Of a DNA stretch of 64,000 nt, positions 8,632-16,151 are shown in pieces. The first letter of the stretch is position 1. Each line of letters starts with the position of its first letter. Source of the DNA: Bacteroidia bacterium (GTDB taxonomy: Bacteria; Bacteroidota; Bacteroidia; NS11-12g; UBA955); the NCBI GenBank assembly GCA_023653095.1, contig JAMNXP010000001.1, forward strand, positions 1-64,000. Reading direction: 5' to 3'. Position numbers and translations under genes: made by a program. A model generated the notes under the pieces. It was not told where the DNA came from, did no database searches, and saw nothing but the letters and a program-made list of their open reading frames with translations.

Positions 8632-9612
8632 CTTTTTCGCCTCCGCCAACCTCACATTCAACATCCAAACATGCGGCATTTCGGGGAATTCGTACAATTG
8701 AATGCAGCAGTTTTCCGACTTTAAATGGGTGTATAGCGTTTGAGCGTCACTGTAAAATATGTCGCGGCTGCCAATGAATACCTTGATGGGCGGCAAATAG
8801 CTGAGGTCAGATTGCGATTGAAGCCAGGGCAGCGGACACATGAACGGGTGGGTGACCGTGTCGCTTCCGGAGTAGGCCGTGGCGGCGAGCTTTAAGGCGG
8901 GCAACGATAAAATGGGGTCAGAAATGGAATCTGTTATTATTCGTTTGTTCGACATGCTGGCGTCCAACCAAGGAGAAAGAAGAATCAATCCTGCCAATTG
9001 GCGGCCTTTGACCATGATCGCTGTAGAGAGTGCCAGTCCTCCGCCTGCAGAATCGCCCATGATGATGATTTCTGCCTCCGGATAGGTGTCGTAGATCCAT
9101 TGCATCAGATATTTCATGTAGACTTCTACTTGTCGTTGAGTGAAGTCGGGTGCTAGCGGATAATCGGGCACGATGACGCGGTTGCCGCTGAGGTCAATGT
9201 ATTGCTCAATGAATTCCCAATGCATGGGCAGAAGGTTGGCCACATATCCACCACCGTGCAGGTAAATGACGGTTTTTCGGGATGGTTTGGCCGACTTGGG
9301 TTCAAGCACCCAGAGTTTTCTGTTTTGCAAAGTGGTGTCGTTCAGTTGGTACTTGAGTTTGAAATGCAACATAGGCGAAACGGCTCGCTCTGGGGCCATT
9401 TGCTTCTTGAGGATTTTCTCAAAGAGGAGATCAACGCGCGATTTTTCGGCGAGGTCAATCATGAGATTGGAGGCTAAGCTGGTTTTTTGGGGCGCAACAA
9501 AATGCAAAGTACAGGTGTCTTGGGTTGATTCTGCTGCGGCAATGGGTTGCTGCGATTGGCAGGAGAGGAGATATCCCCCGAGAAATAAAAACCAAGCCCA
9601 ATGAAACTTCAT
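8605..9612 (-). CDS. Lipoprotein alpha/beta-hydrolase (HSL-type esterase/lipase)
   Basis: 335 residues. The N-terminus is a lipoprotein signal with lipobox LLSC (Cys18), so the enzyme should be anchored in the periplasmic or outer-membrane leaflet. Hormone-sensitive-lipase family motifs are present: oxyanion-hole HGGG (119-122), nucleophile elbow GDSAGGG with Ser188, Asp284 in GSRD, and His314 in MPHVW, forming a complete catalytic triad. Expected activity is hydrolysis of a carboxylic ester; substrate unknown. The last residues (about VLSVVGSW) and the TAG stop are encoded by the heptanucleotide array, so repeat growth has rewritten the C-terminus. A near-consensus -7 box (GACCTTTG) lies 5 nt before the ATG. 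It is transcribed away from prfB. Confidence 0.85.
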   Translation of the reverse strand: MKFHWAWFLFLGGYLLSCQSQQPIAAAESTQDTCTLHFVAPQKTSLASNLMIDLAEKSRVDLLFEKILKKQMAPERAVSPMLHFKLKYQLNDTTLQNRKLWVLEPKSAKPSRKTVIYLHGGGYVANLLPMHWEFIEQYIDLSGNRVIVPDYPLAPDFTQRQVEVYMKYLMQWIYDTYPEAEIIIMGDSAGGGLALSTAIMVKGRQLAGLILLSPWLDASMSNKRIITDSISDPILSLPALKLAATAYSGSDTVTHPFMCPLPWLQSQSDLSYLPPIKVFIGSRDIFYSDAQTLYTHLKSENCCIQLYEFPEMPHVWMLNVRLAEAKKVLSVVGSW

Positions 9613-9688
9613 GGTGCAAAGGTCCTCAGAAAATCAATCATTTGCAGGTAAATCAGACGCATTGTGCCAAATCTTCGATGATTAAGTG

Positions 9689-9696
9689 TAATTTTG
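9689..9696 (+). promoter_or_regulatory. -7 box (TAATTTTG) immediately before prfB
   Basis: TAATTTTG matches TAnnTTTG and ends 4 nt before the prfB ATG; no TTTG at the right distance upstream is evident. If functional, transcription would start at or very near the start codon (leaderless mRNA). Confidence 0.4.
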
Positions 9697-9700
9697 CGGC

Positions 9701-10784
9701 ATGAACGCAGAGCATCTGAAAGATATAAAAAGCCGTGTGCAGGCTTTGAGGGGGTATCTTTGACTTGGATAGAAAATTAGCTGAAATAGCAGACGAAGAA
9801 GAACAAACCCTGGATCCATCGTTTTGGGACGATCCAAAGAGGGCAGAAGCCCATTTGAAGAAAATCAAGGACAAAAAAATCTGGACGGAAGCCTTCGCAA
9901 AAGTGAACGGCGCCCTCGAAGATTTGACGGTATTGCACGAGTTTCAAGAAATTGGAGAAGCCAAGCCCGAAGAGGTTGATGCTCAGTACAAAGAGGTTCA
10001 AGACGCACTTGAAGATTTAGAATTCAAGAACATGCTGCAGTCTGAAGAAGACGCCTTGAGCTGCGTATTGGAAATCAATGCCGGTGCTGGTGGTACGGAA
10101 AGCTGCGACTGGGCCGAAATACTGTCTCGTATGTACATGATGTGGGCCGAGAAAAACGATTTCAAGGTTACTGAATTGGATAGGCAAGACGGCGACGTAG
10201 CCGGAATCAAATCGCTATCGCTCGAAATCACCGGGAGTTTTGCTTTTGGATACCTCAAAGGTGAAAACGGGGTACACCGAATGGTGAGAATTTCGCCGTT
10301 CGACTCAAGCGCTCGCCGACATACATCGTTCGCATCGGTTTATGTGTATCCTTTGGTGGATGATTCGATTGAAATTGACATCAAAGCTGCCGATATTGAC
10401 TTCCACACCTCGCGAAGCGGTGGTGCCGGTGGACAGAACGTGAACAAGGTGGAAACCAAGGTTCAATTGACCCACATCCCAACGGGCATAGTGGTAATCT
10501 GTCAGGTAGAACGTTCTCAGTTAGCCAACCGCGAACGCGCCATGCAAATGTTGAAATCGAGGTTGTATGAAATGGAAATTCAGAAGAGAAATGCCGCCCG
10601 ACAAGAGATTGAAGCTGGGAAGATGAAAATTGAGTGGGGTTCTCAAATCCGTAACTACGTTTTCCATCCCTACAAACTCATCAAAGACGTTCGCACCGAA
10701 GTAGAAACCAGCAACGTTCAAAACGTGATGGACGGCGACTTATGGCCATTCATCAAAGCGTTTTTGCTTAAAGCCAAGAACTAG
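9701..10784 (+). CDS. prfB: Peptide chain release factor 2 with programmed +1 frameshift
   Basis: Translation from ATG 9701 gives 20 codons ([20 protein letters not shown]), then an in-frame TGA at 9761-9763. After a +1 shift at CTT-T the frame continues from GAC 9762 to TAG 10784, giving 360 residues, the usual RF2 length. The GGQ motif for peptidyl-tRNA hydrolysis is intact ([13 protein letters not shown]), as are the RF-1 domain and the acidic N-terminal PCRF domain. RF2 reads UGA/UAA; low RF2 slows termination at its own UGA and promotes the shift (autoregulation, well established for prfB). An annotation starting at the TTG 9765 would miss the true N-terminus. Confidence 0.96.
9749..9764 (+). 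promoter_or_regulatory. prfB programmed +1 frameshift site
   Basis: AGGGGG (internal Shine-Dalgarno-like), TAT, CTT TGA C: the slippery CTT codon followed by the weak stop context TGAC, with the SD-like element at the spacing known from E. coli prfB. It is notable that the SD-like element is kept in a phylum whose ribosomes largely sequester the anti-SD (established knowledge). Confidence 0.95.
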
Positions 10785-10797
10785 AACAAATTAACAA

Positions 10798-12087
10798 CTA
10801 GCCCAAAGCTTTTTTGTAGGTTTCCAAACAGCGCAAACGAGCCGAAGCATGGTCTACCATCGGTCTAGGATATTTAGGGGTGCCAAATTCTGGCACCCAT
10901 TTTTTTACGTACACCGATTGAGCATCAAATTTTTCCAATTGTGTCGTAGGATTGAACACGCGGAAATAAGGTGCTGCGTCAACGCCACTTCCCGCTGCCC
11001 ATTGCCAACCGCCGTTGTTGCTGGCCAATTCAAAATCCAACAATTTTTGAGCAAAATAGGCCTCGCCCCATCGCCAATCAATCAACAAATGTTTGGTCAA
11101 AAAACTGGCTACCACCATACGCACCCTATTGTGCATGAATCCCGTGGCGTTCAATTCCCTCATTCCTGCGTCTACCAAGGGGTAACCCGTGGTTCCAGAT
11201 TTCCACCTCTCAAAGTCATTGGGATTGTTGATCCATTCAATGCGATCGTATTGCGGCTTGAACGACTCGTTTTCCACTCGGGGGAAGTGCCATAAAATCT
11301 GCATGTAAAACTCTCTCCAAATCAATTCGTTGATCCATTTTTCACTCAAACTCTGACCTTTTTCAAATTTCTCCCTGATGGAAACCGTGCCAAACCTAAA
11401 ATGCACCGACAACCTCGTAGTTCCCAAAATGGATGGAATGTCTCTCTGTTCCTCGTACTTTCTGATTCTTCCTTGTTCAACCGTTGTGGGCGGGAATTCC
11501 ATTCCTGTGGGTGCAAATCCCATAGATTCCAAGCTTGGAATTTCAGGGGCATCGAACTTCAATAATTGATTGAGGTGGTTTTCCGAGGGATATTGAATCA
11601 CAGGTTGTTGAGACAATCGGAGTTTCCATTTTTTCATGTAGGGCGTGAACACGGTGTATGGATTTCCGTCGTCTTTCACCACTTCGTTTTGCTCAAAAAT
11701 CACTTGATCTTTGTAGCTCTGATAGGTTTTATTTGAAGCCTTGCAAAGATCTTCTACATACAAATCCCGCTCAATGGCTGATGCTTCATAATCCCTATTA
11801 ACGTAAAGTCCTTTAGCATGAGGGTCGCCGAGAAGTTGTTTCCAAACTTCGCGAGAAGAACCGTAATGAACCTCTAAATTACCCATCAAGTCATGATTCA
11901 GCTGGGTGATTTGTCTATGTATGAATTCCACTCGGGCATCAGCGGGTTTTTCCAATAAATCGAGAATATCTCTATCGAACACGAAAACGCATTTTACGGC
12001 GTAGCCAGAGTTTAGCGCTTGGTATAAGCCGTGATTGTCGGTAGTTCTCAGATCTCGTCTGAACCAGAAATATACAAATTCACTCAT
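10798..12087 (-). CDS. phrB: Deoxyribodipyrimidine photo-lyase (class I CPD type)
   Basis: 429 residues. The N-terminal photolyase Rossmann domain opens FVYFWFRRDLRTTDN. The C-terminal FAD-binding domain carries LIWREFYMQIL, GYPLVDAGMRELNATGFMHNR and NNGGWQWAAGSG, all diagnostic of the photolyase/cryptochrome family. The N(N)GGWQWAAG stretch and overall length fit a CPD repair enzyme rather than a DASH cryptochrome. It splits UV-induced cyclobutane dimers using blue light. Its ATG overlaps the stop of the upstream TIGR01777 gene (ATGA), so they form an operon. The divergent neighbour is a CarH/LitR-like regulator, a class known elsewhere to control photolyase genes in response to light; control here is inference. 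Confidence 0.92.
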   Translation of the reverse strand: MSEFVYFWFRRDLRTTDNHGLYQALNSGYAVKCVFVFDRDILDLLEKPADARVEFIHRQITQLNHDLMGNLEVHYGSSREVWKQLLGDPHAKGLYVNRDYEASAIERDLYVEDLCKASNKTYQSYKDQVIFEQNEVVKDDGNPYTVFTPYMKKWKLRLSQQPVIQYPSENHLNQLLKFDAPEIPSLESMGFAPTGMEFPPTTVEQGRIRKYEEQRDIPSILGTTRLSVHFRFGTVSIREKFEKGQSLSEKWINELIWREFYMQILWHFPRVENESFKPQYDRIEWINNPNDFERWKSGTTGYPLVDAGMRELNATGFMHNRVRMVVASFLTKHLLIDWRWGEAYFAQKLLDFELASNNGGWQWAAGSGVDAAPYFRVFNPTTQLEKFDAQSVYVKKWVPEFGTPKYPRPMVDHASARLRCLETYKKALG

Positions 12088-12974
12088 TTTACCAGTTGTT
12101 GAATGGCTGATTGTACTTCGGGATATTCAAAGGTGAAACCATTTTTCACTAATTTTTCAGAGGATACTTGCTGAGAGGTTAAGGGGAGGATGCTTCGTTC
12201 ACCCAAAAGAAGTTTCAACACAAAGGCTGGAACCGTTGGAGTGAATTTGATGAGTTTGCCGTTGAGCAAAGCTTTTGCAAATTCTTTTTGACTGCAAGCG
12301 CCAGGCGATACCGCGTTGTAGGTACCTGAAGGCAAATGATTTTCGGCCAGTTGCTTGTAGATATTGATTAAGTCTCTGTAGTGTATCCAACTCCAGTCAT
12401 TACTACCGCTTCCTGTCAAGGGCACGATGCCAAGTTTATGAGTCATTGCCGTCACCGGAAATATACCTGCTGTGGGTTCGAGTACCAGTCCCACGCGAAC
12501 AACACTCACCTGGATGCCCAGAGGAGCCGCTTGCTGGGCTTCGTATTCCCAATCTTGACAGACTTTCTGCAGAAAACCGTCCCCGGAGGGAGAGTCCTCA
12601 GTGAAACCCACTCCTGGATCAGGATAATAACCAATGGCAGAGGTGCTGATGAGGTGTTTTACCCGACCCGGATTCTTTTTCAATCCCCCAACGAGAAGTC
12701 GAGTGCCGAGTATTCGGCTGTCGTAAATTGATTTTTTATGAGCGGTGGACCAAGGTTTGGCAATGCTACTGCCTGCCAAATGGATGATGCAATCAATGTT
12801 ATCGAAAAGATTTTCAGGCAAATAATGATTTTTTATGCTCCATGTTAAATCTTTTTTAACATTATGATTGTTATCATCATGTACCAATTGAAAAACAGTG
12901 TGATTGTTTTGATTTAAAAGAGCTTTCAAATGCTTTCCCACTGTACCTGAACTGCCTGTAATTAGAATATTCAT
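12084..12974 (-). CDS. TIGR01777-family SDR epimerase (SDR39U1/YfcH-like)
   Basis: 296 residues from ATG 12974 (MNILITGSSGTVGKHL). The NAD(P)-binding GxxGxxG is at the very N-terminus, so the ATG at 13100 in the same frame, which would run through the divergent gene, is not used. Family landmarks include LAGSSIAKPW, STSAIGYYPDPG, WSWIHYRDL and YNAVSPG, plus the C-terminal DUF1731-like segment (LLGERSILPLTSQQVSSEKL). The substrate of this SDR group is unknown. It overlaps phrB by 4 nt, so probably co-transcribed. Its start codon is only 4 nt from the divergent regulator's start codon, so the two promoters must lie within each other's coding region. Confidence 0.88.
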   Translation of the reverse strand: MNILITGSSGTVGKHLKALLNQNNHTVFQLVHDDNNHNVKKDLTWSIKNHYLPENLFDNIDCIIHLAGSSIAKPWSTAHKKSIYDSRILGTRLLVGGLKKNPGRVKHLISTSAIGYYPDPGVGFTEDSPSGDGFLQKVCQDWEYEAQQAAPLGIQVSVVRVGLVLEPTAGIFPVTAMTHKLGIVPLTGSGSNDWSWIHYRDLINIYKQLAENHLPSGTYNAVSPGACSQKEFAKALLNGKLIKFTPTVPAFVLKLLLGERSILPLTSQQVSSEKLVKNGFTFEYPEVQSAIQQLVK

Positions 12975-12978
12975 AAGA

Positions 12979-13932
12979 ATGACTGAGAATACAACAAATG
13001 AAATCAAAAAAAGTCGTGGACTCAAAAAGTCTAAGAAGGATTTCCGCGACAAATATTTCATAAAAGATGTAGAAAACATCACCGGTATCAAGGCATTCAC
13101 TATACGTGTGTGGGAACAACGCTACGGAATGCTGGTTCCAAAAAGAACAGACACCAACATCAGATATTATGAAGAAGAGGATCTTAAATACATGATGAAC
13201 GTGGCATTGTTAAATGTCAACGGATATAAAATCAGTAAGATAGCTGAAATGTCGAGAGACGAGGTGCAACGCAGAACCCTGCACATCTCCGAAAACGCCT
13301 CCACCCATCAAAATCAGATTTCGGCCATGACCAATGCCATGATCCAATTTGATGAAAAAGAATTCAATAAAATTTTATCCATCAGCTTCTTGAAGTTGGG
13401 AGTAATAGAAACTACCTCACACATCATTTTCCCCTTTTTACAACACGTGGGCATTTTGTGGTTGAGCGGTTCTATCAATGTGGCCCACGAACATTTCATC
13501 ACCAATCTCATCAAGCAGCGTATGTACGTAGCAGTAGATCAGGTGACAACCCCACGACTTCCCAATTGTAAAAAGTTCATCTTGTTCCTTCCAAACGGTG
13601 AAAATCATGAGCTCAGTTTGCTGTTTGCGAGTTATATCTTGAAAACCCGCGGACATGAGGTAATTTACATTGGGTCATCAACTCCCATCGATGATTTGAA
13701 TCAATTGTTTAAGGTTCACCAACCCGATGTTCTTTTCTGTGCCATCACCAACGCCAACAGCAACATTCCGGTTCAAGTGTATGTAAATACCTTGTCTAGA
13801 AACTGGCCCAATACCACCATCTGTTTTACCGGAAATCAAATTGTAAGACGTCGCGACCTGAAGGTAGGCAGCAATTGCAGAATCATTGGTAGTCCAGACG
13901 ACTTCTTTACGTTCCTAGATCAGCTGAAATAA
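12979..13932 (+). CDS. MerR-family regulator with B12-binding domain (CarH/LitR-like)
   Basis: 317 residues. A Lys-rich N-terminus precedes a MerR winged helix (residues ~26-95; FTIRVWEQRYGMLVPKRT and YYEEEDL). A helical bundle carries Trp161 and Glu171-His172 in the W-x9-EH motif of light-sensing adenosylcobalamin regulators. A Rossmann-type B12 domain follows, with NGENHELS giving E-x-H (His210, candidate lower cobalt ligand). The residue after Trp161 is Leu; in Thermus CarH it is His132, the upper ligand in the photoproduct, so the light adduct may differ here. In known CarH proteins AdoCbl drives tetramerisation and repression until light breaks the Co-C bond. Divergence from phrB-TIGR01777 suggests control of that operon (inference). 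The 3' end overlaps the convergent oxidoreductase gene by 26 bp. Confidence 0.85.
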   Translation: MTENTTNEIKKSRGLKKSKKDFRDKYFIKDVENITGIKAFTIRVWEQRYGMLVPKRTDTNIRYYEEEDLKYMMNVALLNVNGYKISKIAEMSRDEVQRRTLHISENASTHQNQISAMTNAMIQFDEKEFNKILSISFLKLGVIETTSHIIFPFLQHVGILWLSGSINVAHEHFITNLIKQRMYVAVDQVTTPRLPNCKKFILFLPNGENHELSLLFASYILKTRGHEVIYIGSSTPIDDLNQLFKVHQPDVLFCAITNANSNIPVQVYVNTLSRNWPNTTICFTGNQIVRRRDLKVGSNCRIIGSPDDFFTFLDQLK

Positions 13933-15010
13933 CCACCTCCGGCAACAACGCAGTTCCGTTGATAAGGTGGTCTGCGTAAAGCGGACTCAACATGCTCACC
14001 AAGCTGCTTCCTTTTGATCCCAAGCCATTGTAAATGTACACATCTTTTTGAGTTGGATGTTCTCCCATGAAAGGTCTGTGAGTGTTGATGGTTGGTCGAG
14101 GAGCTCGTTTGTGTTCAACCACTTCTAAGGTGTATTTTGAGGGGATCCACTCTCTGTAAATCTCCATCAATTCGTTCAAGTCTTTTTCATCGGGTTCAGT
14201 AGATAAAGAACCGCTGTGAAAAGTGCTTCCGCCAATCCAAAGGTCATTTCCCAATGGCACCAACCACTCTTTCCGTTTCAAAATATACCGATGAGGCAGA
14301 CCCTCAATTCTGAATTTAATCAAATCTCCGCCCGTAACCGTTAGCGGTAAATAAGAGAACCACGGATTATCAAGCATTTTGACTCCTTCGGCAAAAATGA
14401 TCTTACTAAACTTTAACAGACTTGAATCACATTTCCAAATTATTTCGTCAGAACTGATGATTAAATCGTTGTAATTTAAGGTGTTGGAATGAAAATTCAC
14501 GCCTTTAGATTCTAAATAACGTTTTGCTTCCACCAGAAATACCGACACGTCTAATTTGCCGCTCAAATGACAAAGTGCAGCTCCATAGGGAAGGGGGACT
14601 CCAAATTCATTGTCAGCACCGTCAATGGTTTCAGGCTCAACGGGAGTGAGGTGCTGGGTGAATCCGTTTTGTCGGGCTCTTTTGGTCCAATTTCGGGTAT
14701 GAGCTTCATTTTTATGCACCTGCAGGGTTTCTATTCGATGAATGAATTTAGCACTTGAATCTGTGCCAAATTTGGCTTGCCAATCTTCGTAATAATCAAA
14801 TACCGACGGGTAAATTTCGTCGCAATACCAGGCCTTCTGCACGTTTCTTGGAACCATGGGATTCATCATGCCTGCAGCAACCCTGCTTGATGACAATGGG
14901 TTGAATTGGTCAACCACCGAAACAGCAGCACCTCTTTTATGAAGTTCCAAGGCCAACGACGTTCCCGCAATGCCTGCTCCCACAATCAGAAATTCAGCGT
15001 TTACCTCCAA
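13907..15010 (-). CDS. FAD-dependent oxidoreductase (DAO family)
   Basis: About 367 residues from a TTG at 15010, next to the dinucleotide-binding motif FLIVGAGIAGTSLALEL. The frame stays open to a TTG at 15055, but a promoter -7 box (15028-15035) lies in that extension and the divergent gene starts at 15048, so I prefer the shorter start. SSRVAAGMMNPMVPR and the C-terminal IYNGLGSKGSSLVSMLSPL fit D-amino-acid oxidase/glycine oxidase-like proteins. No partner gene indicates the substrate. The 3' end overlaps the CarH-like gene by 26 bp in convergent orientation. Confidence 0.8.
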   Translation of the reverse strand: MEVNAEFLIVGAGIAGTSLALELHKRGAAVSVVDQFNPLSSSRVAAGMMNPMVPRNVQKAWYCDEIYPSVFDYYEDWQAKFGTDSSAKFIHRIETLQVHKNEAHTRNWTKRARQNGFTQHLTPVEPETIDGADNEFGVPLPYGAALCHLSGKLDVSVFLVEAKRYLESKGVNFHSNTLNYNDLIISSDEIIWKCDSSLLKFSKIIFAEGVKMLDNPWFSYLPLTVTGGDLIKFRIEGLPHRYILKRKEWLVPLGNDLWIGGSTFHSGSLSTEPDEKDLNELMEIYREWIPSKYTLEVVEHKRAPRPTINTHRPFMGEHPTQKDVYIYNGLGSKGSSLVSMLSPLYADHLINGTALLPEVVISADLGT

Positions 15011-15027
15011 AATTTTCTCTTTATTTG

Positions 15028-15056
15028 CAAAGATAATGGCTCCGCCTATGTTCAAA
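15028..15056 (-). promoter_or_regulatory. Promoter of the FAD oxidoreductase
   Basis: On the minus strand: TTTG (15056-15053), a 17-bp spacer, TATCTTTG (15035-15028). The spacer is shorter than the 19-20 bp seen at other promoters here. Transcription would begin near 15022, leaving a short leader before the TTG at 15010. Confidence 0.45.
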
Positions 15057-15713
15057 CGAATTTCCTTATCCCTGATGTTTTTGAGTTTTGCCCTCGTCGG
15101 ACATGCGCAAATCCTTCAAAACATCGAAAATGCATTTCAGCCGTGGCCAGAATGGAATAAAGCGCAATTCTATTTCTTGCCTTCAGTTTCATCGGTTTTC
15201 AGTCAGATTGACGGCGATGGTGCTAGTGGGTACAACAAGTTTGGATATCAACTAGCCCTCAATACTGGATACGCCTTAAATTCAAATCAAGCCGTTGAAC
15301 TGAGCTTTGGTATCTCCGAAAGAGGATCTCAACAAGGCACAGACCCACTTAACGCCATCTTCAACGTCTTCCACATTCGATATCAATACTTTGAAACGGG
15401 ACTTATCTACCAGCAAAAATGGAAGAAACTTCTCATCAACGGTGGACTTAGAACCACTTATTTACTCTCTGCCGAAGAAGATCTGGGTTCGGCTCCCGCA
15501 CTTCAAGACCATTTAAAAACGTTTGGCATCATGAGCGAAATAGGCGTGAGAGCCCGTATTCACGAGAAATGGGCCCTGCAATTCACCTCAAATTACGGAC
15601 TACTTTCTTTGGCAAAAAATGAAATCATGATTCCCAATCCGGTTTTCAGAACTTCAGGCCAATTTTTGAATTGCATGAGCGTGGGCGCCATCTATTTAAT
15701 CAATCAACGTTAA
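15048..15713 (+). CDS. Outer-membrane beta-barrel-like exported protein, function unknown
   Basis: 221 residues from ATG 15048, which starts a clear signal peptide (MFKRISLSLMFLSFALVGHAQ); the same frame is open upstream but runs into the divergent gene. The mature part has alternating hydrophobic/polar beta-strand patterns (FGYQLALNTGYAL, AVELSFGISERG, YQYFETGLIYQQKW, LLINGGLRTTYLL) consistent with a small outer-membrane barrel. It ends directly at the ATG of the next gene (TAA 15711-15713, ATG 15714), so these form an operon. No specific family was recognised. Confidence 0.7.
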   Translation: MFKRISLSLMFLSFALVGHAQILQNIENAFQPWPEWNKAQFYFLPSVSSVFSQIDGDGASGYNKFGYQLALNTGYALNSNQAVELSFGISERGSQQGTDPLNAIFNVFHIRYQYFETGLIYQQKWKKLLINGGLRTTYLLSAEEDLGSAPALQDHLKTFGIMSEIGVRARIHEKWALQFTSNYGLLSLAKNEIMIPNPVFRTSGQFLNCMSVGAIYLINQR

Positions 15714-16151
15714 ATGAAATATTTTTTTGTAGTTCTTTCTTTGTTTTTCTGGGGATGTCAACAGCCAGAATCCACCCGAATCAATCGCGATTTTGCCATA
15801 AAACAAGTGCTCGCATATCAAATTGATCAGTGGAACCGCGGAAGCGTTGACGGATTCATGAAAGGGTATTGGAACAGCGATTCGCTTCAATTCATAACCC
15901 CAAATGGCGTAAAAAAGGGCTATCAAACCGTTCTGAATTCCTACAAGAAGAATTATCCCACCTCTCTGGAAATGGGTACCTTGCACTTCGAAATTTTACA
16001 CATCAAATACCTGAGTGATGACAGCTCATGTGCTCAAGTGTTGGGCATGTGGCACGTGACAGAGAATCCAAAACCGGGAAGCGGTTATTTTTCACTGATT
16101 TTCAGATTCTTCGAAGATGGTCCAAAAATTATCATCGATCATACGTACTAA
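15714..16151 (+). CDS. Small lipoprotein with SnoaL/DUF4440-like (NTF2) fold
   Basis: 145 residues. Lipoprotein signal with lipobox FFWGC (Cys15). The body DFAIKQVLAYQIDQWNRGSV, then GFMKGYWNSDSLQFITPNG and VKKGYQTVLNSYKKNY, is typical of DUF4440/SnoaL-like nuclear-transport-factor-2 folds. Such domains bind small molecules or act as isomerases, but no catalytic set is obvious. It abuts the upstream barrel gene with no gap and overlaps the downstream glycosyltransferase start by 35 bp, so it is in the middle of a compact operon. Confidence 0.7.
   Translation: MKYFFVVLSLFFWGCQQPESTRINRDFAIKQVLAYQIDQWNRGSVDGFMKGYWNSDSLQFITPNGVKKGYQTVLNSYKKNYPTSLEMGTLHFEILHIKYLSDDSSCAQVLGMWHVTENPKPGSGYFSLIFRFFEDGPKIIIDHTY

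Noticed and set aside
8327-8701. 124-codon frame on the plus strand from 8327
   Set aside because: It runs through the promoter -7 box, the small-RNA hairpin, its terminator and the heptad array, then antisense to the esterase; peptide is low in complexity.
9765-10784. prfB as a gene starting at TTG 9765, or a frameshifted pseudogene
   Set aside because: The upstream ATG, 20 conserved codons, internal SD-like element and CTT-TGA-C show a programmed frameshift.
12975-13100. Upstream extension of the TIGR01777 gene to 13100
   Set aside because: It would overlap 122 bp of the divergent regulator's N-terminus, and the Rossmann glycine motif begins right at ATG 12974.
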